Shown here piece by piece: positions 53,625-62,081 of a stretch of 64,000 bases of DNA; position 1 is the stretch's first letter; the number at the start of each line of letters is the position of its first letter. Source of the DNA: Paenibacillus ginsengihumi DSM 21568. Its GTDB lineage: Bacteria; Bacillota; Bacilli; Paenibacillales; NBRC-103111. The position numbers and the translations under genes were made by a program. The notes below the pieces were generated by a model, which had not been told where the DNA came from, did not search any database, and saw only the letters and a list, made by a program, of their open reading frames with translations. The stretch spans positions 1-64,000 of the forward strand of contig NZ_KB905557.1 of NCBI RefSeq assembly GCF_000380965.1, in the 5' to 3' direction.

Positions 53625-56600
53625 TTAAGAGAGCAGATTCAGCAGCGCTTCCTGCCGTCCGATCAGCTCCTGCGGGTCGACGCGGGCCTCCAGCGCGGAC
53701 AGCAGGCCGTCGGCGTGAGCTTTCAACTCGCTCAGCATGCGCTCGGCCAGCTGCCTGCAGCCTTCATCCAGCTGCGCCTCGTAAGCCGCTACGAGCAGGT
53801 CGGCCTGCGCTTGCGCGAACCGCGCCATCGGCTCGCCCAGCTTCGCCCCCAGCTCCCGGCGCAGCTGGGTGCGGCCGTCGCCTTCAAAAAATTGCTTCCC
53901 GTTCTTGTAAAAGCCGGACAGCCATTTGACCGTAATCTCGTCCGGCTCGAACGCCGCTTCCTGCTCCGGGCGGACAAGCTGCAGCGGCTCGTAACCTGCC
54001 GGCTCGAACGACGGGATGTCCTTGCGGATGCGCTCCGTCCAGCGCTGCGCGGCGCGCTCCGCCAGCCGGTTGATTTTGTTCTCGATCCGCAGCGTCGTCG
54101 CCAGCACCTCCTGCGTCAGGTCGAACGCCAGCATGCGGCGCAGATCGTTCCACGCCGACTGCAGCGCTGCCTTGCTATCCCGCGAGTCCTCGCGGAAATC
54201 GGCGGGATTGAAGGCGAGCGCAAACAGCTCGCCGAACCGGTACGAGGTGCGCTGCTTGATGTAATAGACAAGCTCGCGGATTTCCTTGGCCAGTTCCTCG
54301 CGCTCCAGCTCCGTCTCCGGCCGCTTCAGCTCCGCGTCGATCTGCTGCAGCGCGACGTGGAGCGCCTCGGCCTGTCTGGCCCGCTCGCCGGCGTCGGCCC
54401 GGGCACTGTCCGCCAGCTTATGCAGCACCTCGGCAGCCCGCCTGACGTCCGCCTCTCCGGCGCGAACCGCAATCTCGGTCAGCTCGCCGAAGGCGAACCC
54501 GGCGAAATCCCGCTCGAACGCTTCGATGCCCGACGCTTGCACCGCCTCGGCATCGCCCGTCAGCCGTCCTTCGAGCGCGTTGTAGCTCGACAAAGGATAG
54601 ATGCGCGGATGGCGGATGCCGTGCTGCTGCAGGTTATCCTTCACGTGTCCGGTCACGCCGTCCAGCTCCTCCGGCGAGGAGGCCAGGTCCGCGGCGTTAA
54701 CGATGAAGAACATTTTGTCCAGCTCGAAGCTGTCCTTCACCCGCCCGAGCTGCAGCAGGAACTCGCGGTCCGCATGGGAGAACGCATGATTGTAATAGGT
54801 GACGAACAGGATCGCGTCCGCGTTCTTAATATACTCGAAGGCGACGCCCGTATGGCGGGCATTGATGGAATCGGCCCCCGGCGTATCGACGAGGACGACG
54901 CCCTGATCGGTCAGCGGATTCGAGTAATACAGCTCGATCCATTCCACGAAGCACGACTTCGCTTCGTCCGCCGCGTAGCCGGCGAACTCTTCGGCCGTCG
55001 CCTTCAGCTCGCGCCCGATGTTCGGCATCGCAGCCGCCCAGCCGCGTTCGACCGCCTTCAGGAACGTGTAATGCGGCTTCCCTTTGCCGGGAACGCGCGA
55101 AGCTTTGAGCCCTGCAATGCGGCGAAGCGCCTCCTCCAGATCGGCCGCGGGCTCGCCGAGCACCTCCAGCGAATACAGGATGTCGGATTCGAGCCGCTCG
55201 CGGCTTTTCATACGAACCTTGGCCGTGCCGTGCGGCCAGCCGTTGTCGGGATCGGGCGGCATGATCTTGTTGATCGCCGCCGTCGTCGGATTCGGCGATA
55301 CGGGCAGCACCCGCTCGCCGATCAGCGCGTTCGCGAACGACGACTTGCCGGCGCTGAACGCGCCGAACAGCGCCACCGTGAAGCGATTATGCGCCAGCCG
55401 CTCGGCCTTCTCCTCGAGCGAGCGGCGAATCGCCGCCAGCGGCGCAACGCCGTCCAGCTCGCGCGCAGCGGCCATGAGCCGCGCGGCGGCCGCCTGCATG
55501 CGGCGGCGGTGCTCGCCATCCGCGAGCGCCGTCGCCGGCCGGGCGGCTGCGGCGGCGGGCGCCAGCGCGGCGGCGGCTGCCGCCGGCGTGCCCGCTGCCG
55601 GCGCTGCCGCCCTCGCGAGCGGCGCCGCGCCAGCCGCCTGCGAGGGCGCGGCGGCAGCGGACGCCGCAGCGGCCGGCGCCCCGGCCGGCGCGGCCGGCGG
55701 CGGCGCGTCCGCCGGCTGCGGCAGCGGCGGCAGCGGCGTCTCGGCCGCCGCCAGCGGCGCCGCCAGCGCGGCCGCGTAGGCGGCGTCCTCGCGCTCGAGC
55801 CGCGCCAGCTCGCGGGCGTCGGCAAGCCGCTCGTCGAGCGCGGCGATGCGCTCCCGCAGCGCCGCGACGCGCGGCGCCAGCTCCGCCGCCAGCTGGCCGG
55901 CGAGCCGCTCCGCCGCCTCGAACGCCGCCTTGCGGTACTGCGCCTTGATCTCGCCGGCGACCTGCTTCGCGTAGGTCAGCGTGTAGTCGCCGCCGAATCC
56001 GGCGCCTTCATTCACCTGGCCCGCCAACCATTCCGGCGTCGCCTCGATTTGGATGGCGCCAGCCTCGCGGGCGACGGCGGCGTCATCCAGCCCGCAGTCG
56101 GCGAAGGCGCGCGTCACCGACTGCTGTACATGCCTCTCGGCCTGCGTCTCCAGCTGGTGGGCGAAATCGCGGTGGAACGCTTCCAGCCGGCGCTCCCGCT
56201 CCTTGGCCGTCTTGGCGGCCGAGCCGAGCCAGCCGACCTTGAAGCCCGGCTTTCGGCTCTGCAAATATTCGTGAGCGAGGTCGCGCGTCGCGGCCGGCGT
56301 CAGATTGGCGTTGTCGAGCACAGCCGCGACCTCCTTGCGCGCGGCCGCTTCCCGCTCCTGCGGCAGCCCCTCCAGGCGCAGCAACTCCGCTTCGGCCTCG
56401 CTGCGCTCCCGCTCTGCCTCCGCCGCGCCGTCATCGGCGGCCAGCCGGCTGCGCAGCACCTGCTTCGCCGGCTCGCTCCGTTCGGCTGCCCAGGCGGCGT
56501 GAGCCGCGGCGATCGCCTGCGCCGACTTGGCCAGGCTGGCCAGCGTCAGCGGCTCGCGCTGCGCGATCAGGCGGCCGAGCAGCCACTGCAGCCGCGCGAA

Positions 56601-57359
56601 CTCGCTCAGCGGATGGTCCGGATGCTTGCCGGAAATGTACAGCACGCCGTCCGGCTCGATGCCCCAGGCGGCGAATGCCTCGTCCACGCTTTGACGGTAA
56701 GCGGCGAACGGCAGCTCGGCTTCGCGGTGCTTGTCGATCATATTGACGATCAGATAAAGCGGCTTGCCCCATTCCTTCATCTTCTTCGTAAAAGCGAAAT
56801 TGATCTCAGACTGCACATGGTTGTAATCCATCACGTAGAATACGACGTCGGCCAAGTGCAGCGCGGACTCCGTCGCCAAATGGTGGGCGTCGTCCGTCGA
56901 ATCGATCCCCGGCGTGTCGAGCAGCGCCGCAGCAGAGCCGAGAAACGGAATCGGATAGGCGATCTCCACCGTTTCGATCGCTTCGCCGTTGCGGCAGTGC
57001 TCCGCCAGCTCGTGCAGCGGCACCACGTCCGTGCGCGGGGCGCCGGCCACCCCCGGGTTCTGCCGGTATACGATCCGGGCTCCGGCCTCGCCGTCTGCGA
57101 TCGTAACAATATTGGCGCTTGTCGGTATCGGACTGGACGGCAGCAGCTCATGACCGCACAGCCGGTTGACGAGGCTGGATTTGCCTGCGGAAAAATGGCC
57201 GCAGAAGGCAATCCCCATCCGCCCGCTTGCCGCCTTGTGCAGCAGCTGGACGATCTTCCCCTCGCTGACCCGGTCCCCCTCCTTGCGGACCTGCTCCAGC
57301 AGTCCTTGCAATGCTTCTTCCAATTGGCGATTTGTGTCGATTATCGTCGGGTAACTCAT
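53625..57359 (-). CDS. dynA: DynA-type double dynamin-like GTPase
   Basis: The product has about 1244 residues and holds two complete dynamin modules in one chain. Module 1 has the P-loop CGHFSAGKSSLVNRLCG near 52, switch threonines SPIPTSANIV, ALLDTPGIDSTDDAHH near 155 and NMIDKH. Module 2 repeats this: FGAFSAGKSSFANALIG near 665, SPNPTTAAINKI, VVLVDTPGADSINARHTG near 815 and VNAADLASS. The two are joined by an Ala/Pro linker of about 95 residues (about 523-617) with almost no other residue types. B. subtilis DynA (near 1190 residues) tethers and fuses membranes and protects against phage and pore damage. Start at ATG 57359 (MSYPTIIDT); an upstream TTG is possible. It stands alone with its own terminator. 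Confidence 0.93.
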   Translation of the reverse strand: MSYPTIIDTNRQLEEALQGLLEQVRKEGDRVSEGKIVQLLHKAASGRMGIAFCGHFSAGKSSLVNRLCGHELLPSSPIPTSANIVTIADGEAGARIVYRQNPGVAGAPRTDVVPLHELAEHCRNGEAIETVEIAYPIPFLGSAAALLDTPGIDSTDDAHHLATESALHLADVVFYVMDYNHVQSEINFAFTKKMKEWGKPLYLIVNMIDKHREAELPFAAYRQSVDEAFAAWGIEPDGVLYISGKHPDHPLSEFARLQWLLGRLIAQREPLTLASLAKSAQAIAAAHAAWAAERSEPAKQVLRSRLAADDGAAEAERERSEAEAELLRLEGLPQEREAAARKEVAAVLDNANLTPAATRDLAHEYLQSRKPGFKVGWLGSAAKTAKERERRLEAFHRDFAHQLETQAERHVQQSVTRAFADCGLDDAAVAREAGAIQIEATPEWLAGQVNEGAGFGGDYTLTYAKQVAGEIKAQYRKAAFEAAERLAGQLAAELAPRVAALRERIAALDERLADARELARLEREDAAYAAALAAPLAAAETPLPPLPQPADAPPPAAPAGAPAAAASAAAAPSQAAGAAPLARAAAPAAGTPAAAAAALAPAAAAARPATALADGEHRRRMQAAAARLMAAARELDGVAPLAAIRRSLEEKAERLAHNRFTVALFGAFSAGKSSFANALIGERVLPVSPNPTTAAINKIMPPDPDNGWPHGTAKVRMKSRERLESDILYSLEVLGEPAADLEEALRRIAGLKASRVPGKGKPHYTFLKAVERGWAAAMPNIGRELKATAEEFAGYAADEAKSCFVEWIELYYSNPLTDQGVVLVDTPGADSINARHTGVAFEYIKNADAILFVTYYNHAFSHADREFLLQLGRVKDSFELDKMFFIVNAADLASSPEELDGVTGHVKDNLQQHGIRHPRIYPLSSYNALEGRLTGDAEAVQASGIEAFERDFAGFAFGELTEIAVRAGEADVRRAAEVLHKLADSARADAGERARQAEALHVALQQIDAELKRPETELEREELAKEIRELVYYIKQRTSYRFGELFALAFNPADFREDSRDSKAALQSAWNDLRRMLAFDLTQEVLATTLRIENKINRLAERAAQRWTERIRKDIPSFEPAGYEPLQLVRPEQEAAFEPDEITVKWLSGFYKNGKQFFEGDGRTQLRRELGAKLGEPMARFAQAQADLLVAAYEAQLDEGCRQLAERMLSELKAHADGLLSALEARVDPQELIGRQEALLNLLS

Positions 57360-57401
57360 CTCTCTTTGATTTCCTCTCCCATGCAGCAATTTCAAACAAA
57401 A

Positions 57402-57423
57402 AAAACCGAATGACTTCGGTTTT
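57402..57423. terminator. Bidirectional terminator between dynA and the small downstream-facing gene
   Basis: AAAACCGAA-TGAC-TTCGGTTTT, flanked by A/T runs on both sides. On the minus strand it overlaps the stop codon of the 90-residue gene and ends in TTTTTTTTG. Confidence 0.8.
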
Positions 57424-57695
57424 TAGTGTACCACAGATTCGGTTTCGGGGAGCAATATTTCGAACACATTGCGATGCTGCAAAATCGTAATGTCGCGGTC
57501 GCGCACCTTCATGACGACGACTTCCGGCCGCTGCTTCATGCGGTCCACGTAATTTTCCGGCACGCTTCCGGATTCGAAGACGACGACGCCCTCGACCTGC
57601 TTCTCCTCATTTTCCGCCAGCGGGGTGCTCAGCACCTTCTCGTAAATATCGGAAAAAACTTCAAAATTGTTCGTATACACGGAAATGCACTTCAT
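57423..57695 (-). CDS. Conserved-looking small cytoplasmic protein (90 residues)
   Basis: The ATG at 57695 lies nine bases after AAAGGA; the earlier in-frame start six codons upstream has no site. The product (MKCISVYTNNFEVFSDIYEK, later VEGVVVFESGSVPENYVDRM, RDRDITILQHRNVFEILLPE) has a mixed alpha/beta character with a repeated beta-strand pattern. There is no signal or membrane segment. I recognise no named family, although the look is that of a conserved housekeeping small protein. It lies between nth and dynA, both also on the minus strand, and is likely transcribed from its own or the nth promoter. Confidence 0.7.
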   Translation of the reverse strand: MKCISVYTNNFEVFSDIYEKVLSTPLAENEEKQVEGVVVFESGSVPENYVDRMKQRPEVVVMKVRDRDITILQHRNVFEILLPETESVVH

Positions 57696-57761
57696 GCCGT
57701 ATCGTCCTTTCAATTGTCGTGTTCATTTGTCGTGTTCATCGCTCGCTCAGGCTGCAAGCCT

Positions 57762-58430
57762 CTATGCCTGTTTACTAGTTTTCCTGCTTCTGCCGGTTTT
57801 CATACGCTGCTTTCCTTCCCGGCACAAATCGATCAGCGGACAAGTCTCGCATTTGGGGTTTTGAGCTTTGCAATGATATCTACCAAAAAAAATTAACCGA
57901 TGGTGGGTTTGCGTCCATTCGTCCTTAGGCACTTTCTTCATCAGCTTCTTCTCGACCTCGAGCACCGAATCGTTCGCCATAGCTAACCCGAGGCGCTTCG
58001 ACACCCGCTCCACATGAGTATCGACAGCAATGGCCGGAACGCCGAAGGCGTTCGATATGACTACGTTAGCCGTTTTGCGCCCTACGCCCGGCAGCTCGAC
58101 AAGCTGCTCGTGCGACTTTGGCACTTCGCCGTTGTGCTTCTCCAGGAGAAGCGCGCATAACGCTTGAATGTTCTTCGCCTTGTTCCGAAACAGTCCGATG
58201 CGCCGTATGTCCTGCTCCAGCTCCTCGAGCGGCACCGCCAAATAATCTTCGGGCCGCCGGTATTTCCTAAACAGGCTCTCTGTCACCTTATTCACCGTCT
58301 CGTCGGTGCATTGTGCGGACAACAGCACGGCGATGGTCAGCTCGAACGGATTGGAATGATTCAGCTCGCAGCGAGCGTCGGGAAACATTTCGGCGATCGT
58401 ATCGAGGACACGGCGAACCTTCGTTGACAT
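57762..58430 (-). CDS. nth: Endonuclease III
   Basis: Nth is a bifunctional DNA glycosylase/AP lyase for oxidised pyrimidines. The 222-residue protein has the helix-hairpin-helix LPGVGRKTANVVISNAFG with catalytic Lys near 120 and the catalytic Asp in AIAVDTHVERVSKRLGL near 138. The [4Fe-4S] cluster ligands CKAQNPKCETCPLIDLC (C-X6-C-X2-C-X5-C) lie near 188-204. A basic tail follows (KQRMKTGRSRKTSKQA). The length matches B. subtilis Nth. In Bacillus nth follows dnaD; here no dnaD lies upstream within 250 bases. Confidence 0.96.
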   Translation of the reverse strand: MSTKVRRVLDTIAEMFPDARCELNHSNPFELTIAVLLSAQCTDETVNKVTESLFRKYRRPEDYLAVPLEELEQDIRRIGLFRNKAKNIQALCALLLEKHNGEVPKSHEQLVELPGVGRKTANVVISNAFGVPAIAVDTHVERVSKRLGLAMANDSVLEVEKKLMKKVPKDEWTQTHHRLIFFGRYHCKAQNPKCETCPLIDLCREGKQRMKTGRSRKTSKQA

Positions 58431-58585
58431 GCCTTGCTCCCTCCAACATATCGGGAAGTCGAACCCGCCGTCCGTTGTCGGGAGAAACGGGTATTGTTCT
58501 ACAGTTTAACGAAACGAATGCGGCGAATCAATGGCTTGTACCTGTCAAAAACGAATTTTTTCCGACAAAGGACGCAAATTTCGCG

Positions 58586-58633
58586 AAAAAAAACCCGTCC
58601 AAAGGCGGCCTAGCCTACCTAAATAGACGGGTT
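58586..58633 (-). terminator. Rho-independent terminator of the SLH-protein gene
   Basis: Minus strand AACCCGTC (58633-58626) pairs with GACGGGTT (58599-58592), followed by TTTTTTTC, with a 26-nt loop region. It lies about 50 bases after the stop. Confidence 0.8.
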
Positions 58634-58685
58634 ATCCGGGTAAAAGGTTACATATTCATAGCACAAAATTGCGCTGGCATCCGGA

Positions 58686-61406
58686 TTATTTTTCGATTTC
58701 GACGATTTTGTCGTCCAAAATATATACCGTTACTTCTTCGTTCTCGGCAAAAGCGCCGGGCGTGACGGTGTCGCCGCCTTTGTGCAAGTATGCCTTGGCG
58801 AAGAAATAGTACGTCGATTTGCCGTCGCTGTCCGAAGCCTTGAACGACATCCGGCTCAGCACGGAATCGTAAGACTGAACGACCCGCTTGGCGGACGTCG
58901 CCACATAGATCGTCGCTTTGTCGTCCGTATTTTTGACGATTTCGACCCGGTCATTCGCTTTGATCGAAGAGAGCGTCGTGTACGATGTTCCGTTCTGCTT
59001 CACCGTGAACAATTGACCGACCGGCACGACCTGAATGCCTTTATTGTAATCCTGCACCGTAATCGTATTAGCCGCCAGATCGACGGCGGTCACTTTGCCG
59101 CGAACCGCATTCAACAGCGTCACATGCTCCAGCTCGCTGCCGTTGAAAGCAGCTTTGACGAATTCGTCGACCTGAATATCCTTCAGATCGTGCGTCGGCT
59201 TGCCGGGATTTATTATTTGATTGTTGCTGTCGATCTCGATCGTCAAGCTTTTTCCGTTCTCGTCCTTCACGGTCAGCTCGCTGCGGTTCGTGTTCACGCC
59301 GGTCACCCGGTACAAGCCCGTCTTTTTCACGGTGATGGACGTCACCAAATCCTGCGAGTTGCTGAGCCGCAGGCGAACGTTATCGCCAGGCTTGAGCTCG
59401 CCTAGCCCTGTCTTCTTGCCGTCCTGGGATTCGACGGGAACGGCGCTTGGCGCGCGGAAGGTCAAGGTTTGGCCGCCGGCCGTCCGGATCGTCACATCGT
59501 ATGAAGTCGTATTGACCTGCTGAATGGACCCGTCGATATCGAGCGCATAATCGATCTCGATGATCCGGTCTTTCGATGCCTTGATATTGACCTTCTTATC
59601 GGCTTTGTCCAGGAAGAAGCGGTCGAAGTTGTTCAAATTAAGATTCGATTCCGCATAGCGGATCGCCGTCGAATCGGTCAATTTGTAGGCGCCTACCGAG
59701 CCGTCGTGCTTCGAAACCGTGAGCACCTTGGATTGCGTCGAATAGTTCAGAATAGTCGCGAAGGTCAGCTGCTCGATGGCACGGCTCGTTACCGTCGCTT
59801 TGATAACCTCATTGTTGACAATGTCGAGCTTCAGCTCGTCCCCGATCTCGAGATCGTAGAAGGTGGCCGCAGGCAGACCGTCAATGGATACGATCGCGTT
59901 GTCGGCAAAATAATAGGCGTCCAGCGCATTCCCCGAACGGTTGATCGTCAGCGTGCGGGTATCGTGATTGATCGCCGTCAGCTTGCCCTGCTCCGAAATG
60001 CTGACATCCGCCGCTTTGGTCACTTTCATCGAGACGAGCTCATTCGCTTTAATTTCATACGAGACGATGTCTCCCGCAGTCAGCCTGGACAAGTCGGCCG
60101 CCGAGCCGTCCGCCAGCGTAAGCGTCGTTTTGGCGCCGATGCCGTACGTTTCCGTTGCTCCCGTCGACGTTTCGAGGAACGAAACCACATTTTGTTCCCT
60201 GTCGACAGATACGACCGTTCCCTCGGCGGTTTTGCTGACCGGAGCCTGCTTGACGACAATTTGCGTAATTTTCTCTTCCTTGAGCAGCGGATTGCGGCTC
60301 AGCTGCACGATGCTCCCTGTCGCGATGCCGTTCAGGCTCAAGCCCCGCCCGTCCTTGTCGGTTACGGTTACGTTGGAATCGAGCTGATACAGCTTTTTGG
60401 CGCTGCCCTGCTGCAGCGAGACGATCATGTCGTCCACAAACAGCTCGCTCAAGGTGCCCTCGAACGTCTCGAGCTGCTGCTTGTCGTCCAGCAGCTCTAT
60501 GTAAGATACGTTGCCGCCGTTTTGAATCAAATAGATCTCGTTGGTCAGCTTCAGATCGGACGCCGGAATGCGGCTGTCGTCCTCGCGCTTGTAAATGACG
60601 GTATTCGAGCCGAGCTTATATTCGACCTTTTTCTCGTCCTTCGTCAGCAGCACCAGCTTGTTGCTGTTCATTTCCAGAATGTAGCCGGTCGTGACGCGTT
60701 CCGGCGCCGACGGCATGTCTTTCTCCGCGCGGCTCAGAAACGTTGCCATCTGGGCGCGGGTTACGGTGCCTTTCGGCTTGAACGAACCGTCTTCGAAGCC
60801 GTCAACGATCTTCAGGTCGACAGCCGCATTGATGTATCCTGCCGCCCAGGAGGAAAGGTCTTTCGAGTCGTTGAACGGCGGGGTATCGTCCGCCAAGCTG
60901 TCGGCCAATTTCTCCTTGCCGATCGTGCGGATGACGAGCTTCGCCACCCATTCTCTCGTCGCTTCCTTGCGGCCCCACTGCGTCTTGGCAGTCGTTCCTT
61001 CCGTCTCCTCGCCGATGTCGATCAGCCCCCGGTCAAACGCATAGGCGACGTACGGCTTGAAAAAATCGTCGACCAGAAACGGAAACGCCGTAGCTACGCT
61101 GGATTTCTTCACTTCGCTCTCCAGCCCCATCATCCGCAGCGCCATCACGATAACCTCTTGCTGAGAGACGGAATTTTCCGGACGGTATTCCCCGCGCTCG
61201 TAGCCTTCGATGACGCCGAGAGCGGCCAGCTTCGTAATATGCTTAATCGCCCAGTGCGAGGCACTGACGTCCGTAAAGCCTTGCGCCGAGCGGGTCGAGA
61301 CGCTGCTTGAAGCGCCCGTCTCGGCCGCTGCCGCAGGATTGGCCGCCATGACGGTCAAAGCCAATGCGGCGGCCGTAAGTGGATAAGTATGCTTGCGTTT
61401 GGACAT
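58686..61406 (-). CDS. S-layer homology domain protein
   Basis: The 906-residue secreted protein has a signal peptide (YPLTAAALALTVMAANPAAA). Three SLH domains lie near 40-225: TDVSASHWAIKHITKLAALG, VIEGYERGEYRPENSVSQQE and GFEDGSFKPKGTVTRAQMAT mark the repeats. These bind pyruvylated secondary cell-wall polymer and pin the protein to the wall. The rest (about 240-906) is a series of beta-rich repeats of the type TGYILEMNSNKLVLLTKDEK, GTVVSVDREQNVVSFLETST and GKLTAINHDTRTLTINRSG, roughly every 70-90 residues. No catalytic domain is visible. It may be a surface-layer or adhesive protein. GAGAGGAG lies 11-13 bases before the ATG. Confidence 0.93.
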   Translation of the reverse strand: MSKRKHTYPLTAAALALTVMAANPAAAAETGASSSVSTRSAQGFTDVSASHWAIKHITKLAALGVIEGYERGEYRPENSVSQQEVIVMALRMMGLESEVKKSSVATAFPFLVDDFFKPYVAYAFDRGLIDIGEETEGTTAKTQWGRKEATREWVAKLVIRTIGKEKLADSLADDTPPFNDSKDLSSWAAGYINAAVDLKIVDGFEDGSFKPKGTVTRAQMATFLSRAEKDMPSAPERVTTGYILEMNSNKLVLLTKDEKKVEYKLGSNTVIYKREDDSRIPASDLKLTNEIYLIQNGGNVSYIELLDDKQQLETFEGTLSELFVDDMIVSLQQGSAKKLYQLDSNVTVTDKDGRGLSLNGIATGSIVQLSRNPLLKEEKITQIVVKQAPVSKTAEGTVVSVDREQNVVSFLETSTGATETYGIGAKTTLTLADGSAADLSRLTAGDIVSYEIKANELVSMKVTKAADVSISEQGKLTAINHDTRTLTINRSGNALDAYYFADNAIVSIDGLPAATFYDLEIGDELKLDIVNNEVIKATVTSRAIEQLTFATILNYSTQSKVLTVSKHDGSVGAYKLTDSTAIRYAESNLNLNNFDRFFLDKADKKVNIKASKDRIIEIDYALDIDGSIQQVNTTSYDVTIRTAGGQTLTFRAPSAVPVESQDGKKTGLGELKPGDNVRLRLSNSQDLVTSITVKKTGLYRVTGVNTNRSELTVKDENGKSLTIEIDSNNQIINPGKPTHDLKDIQVDEFVKAAFNGSELEHVTLLNAVRGKVTAVDLAANTITVQDYNKGIQVVPVGQLFTVKQNGTSYTTLSSIKANDRVEIVKNTDDKATIYVATSAKRVVQSYDSVLSRMSFKASDSDGKSTYYFFAKAYLHKGGDTVTPGAFAENEEVTVYILDDKIVEIEK

Positions 61407-61469
61407 GTACTTTGTAAACTCCTCTCGATTGTCTGCTTTTCCCTGTTGGATGCCGCGCCGTCCGCAGCG

Positions 61470-62066
61470 TTAACGTTTGATGGGATGGGGAAGATCCATA
61501 TGGCCCATCAAGCTCTCGACCTGCTGGCCGTCTACCAATAGATCAAAGCTTTCAATCTCGTCAAATTGAAACAGCGTGCGCTTGATTGCATCGAGCACGA
61601 GCTGTTCTCCGCCCGAGCCGAGCCGCCCTTCGGGAGAAATGCTCAAATCCACGTTCAGCTGCTTGTCCTTAAGCGCTGCAGAATGAAACGTGAAGCCTTT
61701 GCAGAGCGCGATCGTCTGGCTGTCCGGGCTCGTGGCGAGCTCCTTCAGCACCGCCAAATATTTGTCGCTCTCCTGCTCGACGGAAACCGATTTTTCCCGC
61801 TCCACCAGCTTCTCGATCTGGGCGTCCGCGTAATACAGCTTGACGGTATATTCCTTCTTCTCCTGCTCGTTCGCCGGCTTTTGCGACTCATTCACCGCAG
61901 GCGGATTCGCGCCCTGTTCCGCGCCCGGATTCGCTCCCTGGCTGACGCCCGGATTCGTCCCTGGCGATTCCGTCGGAGGATTCGCTGCCGGCTTCTGCCC
62001 GCATCCCGCAAGCACCGCCAGTACAGCCGCTGCTAACGCCGCGCGTTTCCACATTTTCGCTGTCAT
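61470..62066 (-). CDS. GerMN-domain lipoprotein
   Basis: The product has about 198 residues and starts MTAKMWKRAALAAAVLAVLA with a lipobox LAGCG. A low-complexity linker follows with repeats of the kind NPG(V/A)SQGAN / GAEQGAN, and then a GerMN domain: YTVKLYYADAQIEKLVERE, VLKELATSPDSQTIALCKGF, LNVDLSISPEGRLGSGGEQL, and VDGQQVESLMGHMDLPHPI. GerMN domains occur in GerM (needed for germination and sporulation in Bacillus) and in other wall-associated lipoproteins. The ATG at 62066 follows AAGGAG by about 11 bases; the GTG at 62078 is overlapped by it. It lies 15 bp after the amidase stop, in one operon. Confidence 0.9.
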   Translation of the reverse strand: MTAKMWKRAALAAAVLAVLAGCGQKPAANPPTESPGTNPGVSQGANPGAEQGANPPAVNESQKPANEQEKKEYTVKLYYADAQIEKLVEREKSVSVEQESDKYLAVLKELATSPDSQTIALCKGFTFHSAALKDKQLNVDLSISPEGRLGSGGEQLVLDAIKRTLFQFDEIESFDLLVDGQQVESLMGHMDLPHPIKR

Positions 62067-62081
62067 CGTTACACCCACTCC

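Noticed and set aside
55322..55825. Long Arg-rich and Ala-rich frames on both strands inside the dynamin gene.
   Set aside because: They arise from the very GC-rich Ala/Pro linker read in other frames. Only the minus-strand dynamin frame has conserved domains.
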